Shown: positions 42,581 through 51,368 of the stretch, piece after piece | Layout: every line of letters begins with the position of its first letter | Position numbering within the stretch: the stretch's first letter is position 1 | From: Naumovozyma dairenensis CBS 421 | Taxonomy: Eukaryota; Ascomycota; Saccharomycetes; Saccharomycetales; Saccharomycetaceae | Length of the DNA: 64,000 nt | Direction: 5' to 3' | NCBI RefSeq assembly: GCF_000227115.2 | Contig: NC_016479.1 | Coordinates: forward strand, 558,001-622,000 | The notes under the pieces: generated by a model | Database searches by the model: none | Told to the model about the DNA's origin: nothing | What the model saw: the letters and a program-made list of their open reading frames with translations, nothing else | Position numbers and translations under genes: made by a program

Positions 42581-42652
42581 AGGTCCTACCGGATTCGAAC
42601 CGGGGTTGTCCGGATACAAACCGAAAAGTGATAACCACTACACTATAGGACC
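42581..42652 (-). tRNA. tRNA-Gln-type body with anticodon UGU (Thr); possibly a pseudogene
   Basis: 72 bases. The acceptor stem GGTCCTA/TAGGACC, D arm and most of the body match yeast tRNA-Gln(UUG). The A box (TAGTGTAGTGG) and B box (GGTTCGAATCC) are intact and a T6 run follows on the minus strand, so it could be transcribed. Three things are wrong for tRNA-Gln: the loop is TTTGTAT, putting UGU (Thr) rather than UUG at the anticodon; there is one extra T between D and anticodon stems; and the T-stem 3' strand has lost one G. It may be a sequence error, a decaying gene or a remoulded tRNA. A single N lies 71 bases away. Confidence 0.75.
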
Positions 42653-42911
42653 GTAACAACTTGATTTTTCTTGCTTATTCTTTTTCTACACAATCAACCA
42701 GGAAACCTACGTGCCCCCACGCNCAAAAAAACAAGACGTCAAAAATTGAAAGAAAGACAATGGAGATGGAGAGATGTGATGGACGGACATATATCAAACA
42801 GATCAGATTTCTTAACTATATGAGAGAGGAAGGGACTTTGTAATAGATATTCTTACTCAAGACAGTGCATTCTAAATAACCACCAAATACTTCAAGTGTT
42901 TTCTATTCATT

Positions 42912-43338
42912 ATGACAACCACCAGTTCAGGCACCATTTCTCCAGAAACATTTCAAAAGTTCGAAAATCAAATCATTGAATATGTTTTCTTTATGATAAG
43001 GCAAACCATTAGACTATGTCAATTATCATTACCTATATTAGTTAAATTCAGTCAAACTGAACCAACCATTTTCTTCATAATAATTGCAATCATTTCTTTA
43101 TATATTGTTTGGAAAGTAGTTACCAATATAATCACAATCATCAAGAGACTAATTTTCTTCACTCTAATTATTTCCATGATTTTAATTTCATTAAGAGGTT
43201 TTGACGCATTCATTAATAATGATTTGGTTTATTTAGGGACTTTGATAAAACAAGGTCAAAATCATGGTACTACATTAATTAAATGGGTAGACTATTTAAG
43301 GGAAAATGTCTACCACATGATTACTTTTGCGTGTACGT

Positions 43339-43374
<36 letters not shown>

Positions 43375-43508
43375 ACAGACACACACAGACACACAGACAC
43401 ACACAGACACACAGACACACATATATATATATACGTTTTAAATATTATTATAACCATATATTCTCTTTCTGTTCTTCATTTTATCAGAGGTTTACTTTTA
43501 TCCTGTAG
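42912..43508 (+). CDS. APQ12: Nuclear-envelope/ER membrane protein, microsatellite-extended C-terminus
   Basis: Apq12 acts in nuclear-envelope lipid homeostasis, nuclear pore assembly and mRNA export. Two adjacent membrane segments are clear: PTIFFIIIAIISLYIVWKVV and IIKRLIFFTLIISMILISL (about residues 50-95). The protein resembles the 138-residue S. cerevisiae Apq12 up to about residue 138. From there the frame runs through a CA/CAGA microsatellite as a His-Thr-Gln repeat and ends 60 codons later, giving 198 residues. The extension is a feature of this sequence, not the family. The position matches YIL040W. Confidence 0.85.
43340..43423 (+). repeat. (CA)n/(CAGA)n microsatellite inside APQ12
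   Basis: About 14 CA units followed by CACACAGA-type units and a short TA run; translated in frame as repeated Thr, His, Gln and Arg. Confidence 0.95.
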
Positions 43509-43718
43509 TTGTCCTATAGTAAGTATATCGAAGGTTAAAAATGTCTATTACGGTAATTCCCCGTTAACACCTTTTTTTTTCTTGATTCGGTAAACTTAAA
43601 TAAACATATCGTTAAAGTACGTAAAGAAACAATAAAATGTTATAGAAAAACCAAAACTGTACCCATCAAACACATTCTACCTTTCTCTACCAACTAGAAA
43701 TAATTCGTCGATCGAAAA

Positions 43719-45134
43719 ATGCTGAAACCGTTGGTTAAAAAGTTCGCAATCTGGGCAACTATCATAACAATAATAACAAATATCTATATCTTCACATACC
43801 CATCAATTCATCCAACTCAATGTTCATGGAAATGTTATGATAAAACTAATGAATCTTCTGAACCAGACATATCATCCTTATCTTCTCTAGGAAAATATAC
43901 ATACTATACAAAAAGATACCTAAACGATATCAAAAATCAATACCTTACCAAGACTGAACAAGAAAATACTAATGATATTCACCTATTAGCATTCGGTGAT
44001 CCACAAATAAAAGGAATCTGGCATAACACTCCTTACATCACCAGATTAGATACATTCGGTAACGATTATTACCTAGGACATATCTATTCTATGATGCAAA
44101 AAAGACTATCACCTACTCATGTGGCCATCATGGGTGATTTATTTTCATCTCAATGGATTGGTGATTCTGAATTCTTTAATAGAACGAAAAGATATATGAA
44201 TAGAATCTTTAAACGGAATGCAGATGATACGTGGTTATACGATTTAAAAAAAAATAATCATGATGAAATGGGGTTATATAAAGTTAATTGGACTAAATAT
44301 GCCAACGAGTTTAAATTGAACCCAAATAATAGTTTTGCAGGTTATAAAGATGTTTATAGTTGGGATCCCGAAAATGAAAACTATTTGTTTATTAATATCA
44401 CTGGAAATCATGACGTTGGGTACTCGGGGGATGCCACTTATCAACATATGAGTAGGTATCATGAAATCTTTGGTAAGGATAATTTTTTCATTGAATATGA
44501 TGTGGAAACTGATCATCCTTGGAGAATTGTCGTTTTAAATACTTTGACTTTGGAAGGTCCTGCTTTACAACCTGAATTTGTTGATAATACTTGGGAATTC
44601 CTTTATCAAGTTTTTGAAAGAAGATTTAATGGTAGTACAATTCTTTTAACTCATGTACCATTTTATAAAGAAGAAGGGTTATGTGTAGATGGCCCTGAAT
44701 TTAGATATTATCCAGAAGTTTATGAAAAGGAACCTTATAAGGCAAATCTATTAAGGTCTCAAAACCATATGAGTGAAGAAGCTACAAATAAAGTTTTCAA
44801 TTTAATTTTTGATAATAAGAAACCTGGTATTGTATTGAACGGCCATGATCATGAAGGTTGTGAAACCATATATAACAAAAAGGGAGCTTCATGGATAGCT
44901 ACTAAGGACATTGATCCATCAGCAGATTATTATTTACAAGAAATTACAGTAAGAGCAATGATGGGTGAGTTTAATGGGAATACAGGGTTAGTCACAGGTC
45001 ATTTTAATGAATTAACAAAATTATGGGATTTCAATTTCACATTGTGTCCATTTAATATTCAACATTTCTGGTGGGCTGCAAAGGCTTCTGCCATTATAAC
45101 AGGTTTTATTTGGTCATTTTATGTTCTTTTATAG
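43719..45134 (+). CDS. TED1: ER metallophosphoesterase acting on GPI-anchor glycan
   Basis: Removes ethanolamine phosphate from GPI anchors so that GPI-proteins leave the ER with Emp24/Erv25. An N-terminal membrane segment (about residues 8-27) and a C-terminal one (about 451-471) flank a lumenal catalytic domain. The calcineurin-like metal motifs are all visible: FGDPQIKG, MGDLFSSQW, TGNHDVGYSGD, LTHVPFYKE and NGHDHEGCE. 471 residues against 473 in S. cerevisiae. The position matches YIL039W. Confidence 0.95.
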   Translation: MLKPLVKKFAIWATIITIITNIYIFTYPSIHPTQCSWKCYDKTNESSEPDISSLSSLGKYTYYTKRYLNDIKNQYLTKTEQENTNDIHLLAFGDPQIKGIWHNTPYITRLDTFGNDYYLGHIYSMMQKRLSPTHVAIMGDLFSSQWIGDSEFFNRTKRYMNRIFKRNADDTWLYDLKKNNHDEMGLYKVNWTKYANEFKLNPNNSFAGYKDVYSWDPENENYLFINITGNHDVGYSGDATYQHMSRYHEIFGKDNFFIEYDVETDHPWRIVVLNTLTLEGPALQPEFVDNTWEFLYQVFERRFNGSTILLTHVPFYKEEGLCVDGPEFRYYPEVYEKEPYKANLLRSQNHMSEEATNKVFNLIFDNKKPGIVLNGHDHEGCETIYNKKGASWIATKDIDPSADYYLQEITVRAMMGEFNGNTGLVTGHFNELTKLWDFNFTLCPFNIQHFWWAAKASAIITGFIWSFYVLL

Positions 45135-45581
45135 AATGGTTCAATACGCTTACTTTAAACCTTGTTAATTTGTATCACTGTATATTTAATAACATTTTGT
45201 AGACATGTATAATATAAAAGGCCAAAAGTAATCCTACTGACAAACGAACTAACATTCTGTCTATATGAAAAAATCATTATACTTATATATATATATATAT
45301 ATATTTAATTAACTAATTAAATAAATGATATGCCTCTTTGTTTATAAGTCGCAATATACCGAATTTAACGTCATACAAATTCAGGGAATAACCGATACTT
45401 CATCAAATAAAAAGAAAATTATTTTACAATTTTAAATTATCATACATCGAACATGAAAAGTTGAAGAAGTTGATTCCTTAATTAACCATCAAGGTACATA
45501 AGATCATAAATAGAAAGGAGAAACAGAAAACATCACAAAAGAGACTACAAATGATAGCAGTAGAAAAAAATTTCATTTTTC
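45135..45581. other. TED1-NOT3 convergent spacer
   Basis: 3' regions with a TA dinucleotide run (~45283-45303). Nothing else seen. Confidence 0.5.
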
Positions 45582-45610
45582 TTAAGCTGTTGATCCAAGT
45601 TTACCTTGTT

Positions 45611-48151
45611 TCAGTTGTTGAAGAAGCTGTTGCCCATTAGATAAATCCTGTTCTCCTTTAATAGCAGAGGAAATTGGACTTGGATTTTGGTGCTGCTGCT
45701 GCTGCTGCGTTCCATCTTCACTAGTAGTTTTTCTATCGTTATCGTGGAAGGCGTTTGAATTTTTAGACTTGAATAATCTAGTTTGAAGTTAATTTTATCC
45801 ACTACCAACCATTCGTCTAATTTGAATATTTTATAATCACCAAGCTCACAAAGTTCATTTTGGAATTTAATCGGACCTTGTCTTAAGAACCACATTGTTT
45901 CATCAAATGACACTTTCCAATTTCTTTCATTTAAAATCACATTAGCAATTTCCTTTTCCAATGGAGTAACTGCAAAATAGTAATTATAAAATAATGTAAA
46001 CATTTCCAATCCTCTGAATTTCTCTAGAATTTCATTGTATAATTGACTGTTATCATAATTATCCTTTTCCGCATCAAACGAATCCAAAATATCACGTAAA
46101 GAACAACGAATGATGTCCCATTGTTGTGTGGATCTGAATGCATCCAGGGGAGTAGGTGGATTAACTCCCTTTGGAACATTGTCCAGTCTATTGATTTCAC
46201 AAAGATCGACGCTTCTTCTATAACCACCTAACTTCCCATCATTTGGATCTAACCTATTTTGATGAATCTTGGATTCTATGATGAATTCTTGGATACCACT
46301 TGGTAATAATAACGTTCCAAAGTCTTTTAAATATGAGTTTATTAAAGTATCATGGTTTGTTGTTCGTTGTTTAATTTCTTCATCTGTTAACTTCTTTGAT
46401 TGTGGTTCTTGATCTTCTAGATCGTCATCGGATACCAGGGCTTCATAAGCTTCATCGTCAAATACATCTGGAGTTGAAATTTCTGTTTCATCTTCATCTT
46501 GTATTATATTATCATCAACAGTACCGGTTGCAACTTCTTCTTTTATCTTGGTAGGTACCTTTTCTTCTGTAAGCGTTCTTCCTTCAATAGTTGAAAGTGA
46601 TGGTAAATCATTAGTTTGATGTAAGATAGATTGGTTTCTATGGAAAGCTTGATTGTTTTGATTAACTGCTGCCGCACCTGCGGCTAATACAGCTGCTGCT
46701 GTAACAGCTGTAGGCGATGATGCAGACGATGAATTGTCCAAATTCACTTGTTGACCTTCATGTTGCTGTTGTTGATGATTATTCAAAACTAAAGATGGTG
46801 TGACTGATCTTGGTGTTGCAGTTGTACTTGCAGGTTTACTACTTGTTGCAGACGTTACCAATTTCTTGTCCTTCTCGAGACCCAATGTAGCAGCAACAGA
46901 CCATTTTAGTTCGCCAGCCGGTTTAGCGGGTACTGTAGCTGGTTTCAATATCGTCGAACTAGTAATACCATTTTGACCTTGGCGAATATGTGTGTGAGCA
47001 CCTTGAGACTCCGGTACGATATTGCTGAAATTTGCCGTCGTGGTTGTGGTCGTGGTTGTCGTTGTCGTCGATGATTTTAATTGAGATGTGGCATTCGGGC
47101 TCTTTGCTGTATTAGGAACACTTGCGGATGTTGGTATACTTTTCAAAGATGTTGTATCAGTGGAAGCCTTCTTGAGTATTGGCGACGGTGTTGCACTTTT
47201 GGCAGTGGATGGGGCCATTGGCGATATTATTGAGTCTTCTGATTTTCCGATTGCCGATATTGGTACAGTTGGTTTTTCAGGACCATTTTTAGAAGCTAAT
47301 TTTGCAGCTTTTTTAGCTTCTCTTTCCAGTTTCCTTTGTTCCTTCTTGGACAGTTTCGAAGTTTCTTTATCATCTTCCTCTTCATCTTCTTCATCCTCTC
47401 TACTTTGTGATGCGAAATATTGTGCCACTTCATGTGCAATTGCTTCATTTGATTGTAGATCGAGACTATCATAGATTGTTTCATCTTCCATAAAATCTGG
47501 ATCCTGATTAGATTCTACAAAATAGTTAATATCGTCTTTCACATCATTAACAGCTTGAGGATCCAATTCTTCATTGGCCAAAAGTCTCAATGCAAGTTCC
47601 ATTTGTTGTTGATGCCATCTATACCTTGCCTGTACAGCTTTCAACTGTTCCTTTTTCTCATCATTCAAACTTGAAGCAGTCTTCTTCTTCTTATTCAACA
47701 AAGTCAATTTATCCACTTCCACTTGCAAGGACTCATATTGTCTTTCCAACTCATCTATCATAGAGGACAAATAATCCGAGACATCTTTCCTTTCTTGTTC
47801 TTCAGGATCCAAAATCTCCGATTTTTTCAGACTAATATTCGAATAAGCTTTCTCTTTGGAAGCCTTCTCCACAGCTTTATATTTTTCCATAGCTATTTCC
47901 ACTGATCGTCTAAAATCCAATAATGAATCTTTATCTTTAATTTCGGGTGAAGATTGCCATGATTTAACTTGATCTCTTAATCGTTGTAATTTCTTAACCT
48001 CTCTTTTCAAATCAGATTCCAGTTTGTCCTTTTGTGAGGGATTGTTCGTACATGCTTCATGACGTTCGTAATACGTGTTGAAGACTTCAAGACCTTCATT
48101 AATCTTTTTGAAGACTCGATCTACCTCTTGTTGTAATTTTCTATGAGCCAT
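45611..48151 (-). CDS. NOT3: CCR4-NOT complex subunit Not3 (apparent 3' frameshift)
   Basis: Subunit of the CCR4-NOT deadenylase and transcription complex. Residues 1-240 are the Not3/Not5 coiled-coil N-terminus (MAHRKLQQEVDRVFKKINEG). A Thr/Ser/Ala-rich linker follows. The NOT box covers about 640-795, ending in the typical KINFKLDYSSLK. Past that point the annotated frame becomes an odd Ser/Leu tail. The neighbouring frame instead reads NSNAFHDNDRKTTSEDG, then five Gln, then GQQLLQQLKQGKLGSTA and a stop at 45582-45584. One extra A in the A5 run at 45760-45764 (minus strand) restores it, giving ~855 residues against 836 in S. cerevisiae. The real 3' end is therefore probably 45582. Confidence 0.92.
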   Translation of the reverse strand: MAHRKLQQEVDRVFKKINEGLEVFNTYYERHEACTNNPSQKDKLESDLKREVKKLQRLRDQVKSWQSSPEIKDKDSLLDFRRSVEIAMEKYKAVEKASKEKAYSNISLKKSEILDPEEQERKDVSDYLSSMIDELERQYESLQVEVDKLTLLNKKKKTASSLNDEKKEQLKAVQARYRWHQQQMELALRLLANEELDPQAVNDVKDDINYFVESNQDPDFMEDETIYDSLDLQSNEAIAHEVAQYFASQSREDEEDEEEDDKETSKLSKKEQRKLEREAKKAAKLASKNGPEKPTVPISAIGKSEDSIISPMAPSTAKSATPSPILKKASTDTTSLKSIPTSASVPNTAKSPNATSQLKSSTTTTTTTTTTTANFSNIVPESQGAHTHIRQGQNGITSSTILKPATVPAKPAGELKWSVAATLGLEKDKKLVTSATSSKPASTTATPRSVTPSLVLNNHQQQQHEGQQVNLDNSSSASSPTAVTAAAVLAAGAAAVNQNNQAFHRNQSILHQTNDLPSLSTIEGRTLTEEKVPTKIKEEVATGTVDDNIIQDEDETEISTPDVFDDEAYEALVSDDDLEDQEPQSKKLTDEEIKQRTTNHDTLINSYLKDFGTLLLPSGIQEFIIESKIHQNRLDPNDGKLGGYRRSVDLCEINRLDNVPKGVNPPTPLDAFRSTQQWDIIRCSLRDILDSFDAEKDNYDNSQLYNEILEKFRGLEMFTLFYNYYFAVTPLEKEIANVILNERNWKVSFDETMWFLRQGPIKFQNELCELGDYKIFKLDEWLVVDKINFKLDYSSLKIQTPSTITIEKLLVKMERSSSSSTKIQVQFPLLLKENRIYLMGNSFFNN

Positions 48152-48520
48152 ATTTTACTTGTCTAGCGGTAGTGGTGGTGGTCGTGGTAGTAAGATAAAT
48201 GAACGTTCCTGTTTTATTTTGATTGATAGCAAGTAAAAAAAAGTTTGTGCAAGCAATGGTTGGTGTGAGGTGAACTTTGTTCTCACTTGAGGAGCTTTCT
48301 TGCCGTTATAGAACTATGTATATAGGAACAGATATTACTTGAACGGGAAGAGGACAGTATAGAAGAGAAGAGATCATGATGAATGGCATCTTTGTACATA
48401 ATAGTACGAAAGTTGAAGTTTTGAAACTCTTCGGTTAACAAAGAAAAAAGTTGATATCCGAGGGTTTCTATTAGGGTTGCTATGGTAATGTTAGGGTAAT
48501 TATCGTTTTTTATATAGAGT
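48152..48520. other. NOT3 promoter and PRM2 3' region
   Basis: Same-strand spacer; no further feature recognised. Confidence 0.5.
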
Positions 48521-50632
48521 CTATAGATGGAGGACCGTTAGGGTTCCCAAGAAGTGATGCAATGTTATTAATAAAACGAGTCCAATGGATCCATATTTCA
48601 ATAGATTTTGTGATGGGTTGATGGCCTTTTTGCTGTTACTATCGTATACTATCGTTTCAGCTTGTTTGTTTGTGTCTCTTTTTATCAACTGTTGTTGTTG
48701 TTGTTGCGAGAAAAGTGACGATTGGAATAGTTGATAGCTTAATTGGGAATTGATACTGTCATCCAATTTATCTTCATATATTAACAATGTGGAGATTTCT
48801 TCCTTGGTAATATTACTCCAAATGGGAATAGACATTTCAGTAGGTACTGTATTGGAAAAATTTTCTTCCATGATGATAACTTGTGCATTTACGTCATCAA
48901 TTAATTGAGTCAAAATTCCGCGAACATCTGTGTCGTTTTCATCTTTCGTGGTGAACCATAATTTCCTATATATGGTATTATTCAAATCATTATAAAATTC
49001 GCTTTCAAATGTATTTGCTGTTTGAGAAATGTTTCCCCATTGAAAACTATTGATGAGAGTAGGATTAGTTGTATTGTTATCTAATGATCTTTTGAATATT
49101 GGAACTAGCCTCTTCTCCATATTAAGCTTTGAATCTGAGAAAGTTTGAACCCCCTTTATGATGATAGCATTATCTAATCTAAGGAGTGAAAAGACAATTT
49201 GTGAATTGATTATGAACATTATAAGGATTGTCCATAAATATTTCCCGTTCGTAAAGATCCACCAATTAATTGTCTTCAATCTCGTGATATCAATTGAATA
49301 ATGGAAATATAATTCTTCATAATATCCTAATAAGTATATAAAAATATTATTGAATGAATTTATTGATTCTTGTATTAATTGTCTAATTTCCAATTGTGTA
49401 GCCATGGATAAGGAACTGGAGTTATGCTCTTTATTTTCAAGTTTATCTTCACTATCTATCGAAGAAGAAGAAGAAGAAGAAGAAGAAGAAGAAGAAGAAG
49501 AAGAAGCAAAATTTGGTTCTATGACTTTAGATTCAATGAATATATTCAATATTGTTGCAATGTATATGTTTAATTGCCTTTGTTCTATTCTATACTTGAT
49601 CCACTCATATCCAAGGGAGCATATTAAAGAAATTATGAAAGGGATCGAAAATATTCCTGTCAATACCTTACACCGACGTAAGAGTTTATTTGTGGTTAAA
49701 TTCACATTGTTTTCCGGTGAAGTATCGAATCTTTTAGTTAAGCGATTTGTGCTATTGCTTTGATTAGAGGGAGAAGAAGAGGGAGAGGCAAAGTTTTGTA
49801 AACTGAATTTGAATTTATTAATAAAGGTGGAATTTAATACATTATCAATTTTAAAGACATTTAAGCTTGTATTATTAAAGGTAAGATTTTGTTTTGACCA
49901 AAATGTCATTGACATGTTCATATTGTTTGCATAATTTTGGAAAATCGTTTGGAAATTATCAATGGGGATTGTTAAATTTGATAAAGTAAAACTTTCCTCA
50001 TTGACTACAAATCCTGAATTTGATAGATCGTCGATAGTATTATTTAATCTTAAAGAATATTGAAGTAAATCGTTCATTATACTATTTTGTAATGTTGATA
50101 ATGTTAGATTTGCTAAATTTTGTGAATTTATTATTGAATTTTGCCAATTATTAAATTTATTTTGGATATAGGGTATAATTTTAGTTGAAATTTTTTCCTT
50201 TGTGGAGTTGGCTACAATATTCGTTTTATTTGTTAAAAATTGGTCAATTATTTTATTGAAATTGGAGGTATTTATAGTTGGTGTAGTTGTAGTTGTAGTT
50301 GTAGTTGTAGTTGCCGTAGTTAGAATATTAGTAAGTGTGTTTGTTTTAGCTGTGACAGAGACGGAAGTGAGCAGGGAAGAGTGTGTCGTTGAAGGCTTTG
50401 ATGATATTGTTGTTGTAGGATTAAGCTCAATATTATATATGTAAATATCATTAGCAATTGTTGAATAAGTTGACCAAATTGAAAATAAAACTGATAGGAA
50501 GCAAACCAATGGCAATGGATGAAAAATTCTTTGTAGTAATCTCTGTGGTAAAGAGACTAACATTATTGTAGAAGAGAGAAAATAAATGTTTGCCAATATA
50601 GACTGGACTATATAAAACGATGGCTCTGTCAT
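48521..50632 (-). CDS. PRM2: Pheromone-regulated membrane protein
   Basis: In S. cerevisiae Prm2 is induced by mating pheromone and supports nuclear fusion. The 703-residue protein has membrane segments near the N-terminus (residues ~5-27 and ~39-60), in the middle (~328-350, ~468-490) and at the C-terminus (~680-700). The domains between are Asn/Ser/Thr-rich with many N-glycosylation sequons, suggesting that they face the ER lumen. A poly-Ser run is encoded by a GAA/TTC tract. Two pheromone-response-type elements lie within 170 bases of the ATG. 656 residues in S. cerevisiae; the position matches YIL037C. Confidence 0.87.
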   Translation of the reverse strand: MTEPSFYIVQSILANIYFLSSTIMLVSLPQRLLQRIFHPLPLVCFLSVLFSIWSTYSTIANDIYIYNIELNPTTTISSKPSTTHSSLLTSVSVTAKTNTLTNILTTATTTTTTTTTTPTINTSNFNKIIDQFLTNKTNIVANSTKEKISTKIIPYIQNKFNNWQNSIINSQNLANLTLSTLQNSIMNDLLQYSLRLNNTIDDLSNSGFVVNEESFTLSNLTIPIDNFQTIFQNYANNMNMSMTFWSKQNLTFNNTSLNVFKIDNVLNSTFINKFKFSLQNFASPSSSPSNQSNSTNRLTKRFDTSPENNVNLTTNKLLRRCKVLTGIFSIPFIISLICSLGYEWIKYRIEQRQLNIYIATILNIFIESKVIEPNFASSSSSSSSSSSSSSSIDSEDKLENKEHNSSSLSMATQLEIRQLIQESINSFNNIFIYLLGYYEELYFHYSIDITRLKTINWWIFTNGKYLWTILIMFIINSQIVFSLLRLDNAIIIKGVQTFSDSKLNMEKRLVPIFKRSLDNNTTNPTLINSFQWGNISQTANTFESEFYNDLNNTIYRKLWFTTKDENDTDVRGILTQLIDDVNAQVIIMEENFSNTVPTEMSIPIWSNITKEEISTLLIYEDKLDDSINSQLSYQLFQSSLFSQQQQQQLIKRDTNKQAETIVYDSNSKKAINPSQNLLKYGSIGLVLLITLHHFLGTLTVLHL
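49461..49506 (+). repeat. (GAA)15 trinucleotide tract
   Basis: Read on the minus strand as poly-Ser in PRM2. Confidence 0.95.
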
Positions 50633-51368
50633 AATATTAGGGAAGAAGAAATTCCAGATAAGATATACTTTTGCATTGTCATATTAAATACTGGGAGAAA
50701 AAGAAGAAGAAGAGAATGAATGCATATATATAGTCTCGATATAGTTTCACTTTCTGGCATTGTATCTTCTGTCTGTAAACCTTTTTGAAACACGACTGTG
50801 ACGCGCGACAGAAGCACGGACTTCCGCGGCACGGAACTGAGAGGGAACTACTCGGAAGAACTTCTTGAAGTGGAAATTGCGAAGAGGCAAAGAGGCAAAA
50901 GTGCAAAGAGGGTTTTCCTTTATTTATTTTAACTTACTTGTACTTGCAGGATTATGTACTCATGCACGAACGTATATCACACTTTACACATCTTCCAGAA
51001 CAACAAGCTCTATCCATAAGGGACAACAGGGAACATATAAACATAAATAAGTCTAGTTTGTGTTCTTCATTAACACTGTCCATCTCATCTGCTGCATAAT
51101 AATACACAAAAAGAGGCATATACACTTCCAGAAAACCGTTCTTAACACCCCCTTGAAAACTTTAAAAAAGTACAAGATTTAACACATTACACACATTTTT
51201 CCTTTTCTTTTGTGAAGTTTCTTTCAGTGCATAAGCAAGTCGAAAAAAGACAATATACAAAAGCATAAAATAGAAGTTATTTTTTTCTGTCTTACATTTC
51301 TATTGTGGTAAAATTCTTCCAAAAGATCTGCATAAAATATTCATATACATCGCTTAAGAATTAAAAAT
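50633..51368. other. PRM2-CST6 divergent promoter
   Basis: Shared upstream region; apart from the Ste12-type elements I recognise no other feature. Confidence 0.5.
50743..50792 (-). promoter_or_regulatory. Pair of pheromone-response-type elements upstream of PRM2
   Basis: A perfect TGAAACA on the plus strand (50786-50792) and TGAAACT on the minus strand (50743-50749), in opposite orientation ~36 bases apart, 110-160 bases before the PRM2 ATG. TGAAACA is the Ste12 binding site. Confidence 0.6.

Noticed and set aside
49350..49763. 137-codon plus-strand frame with poly-Glu
   Set aside because: Antisense shadow of PRM2 created by its GAA tract.
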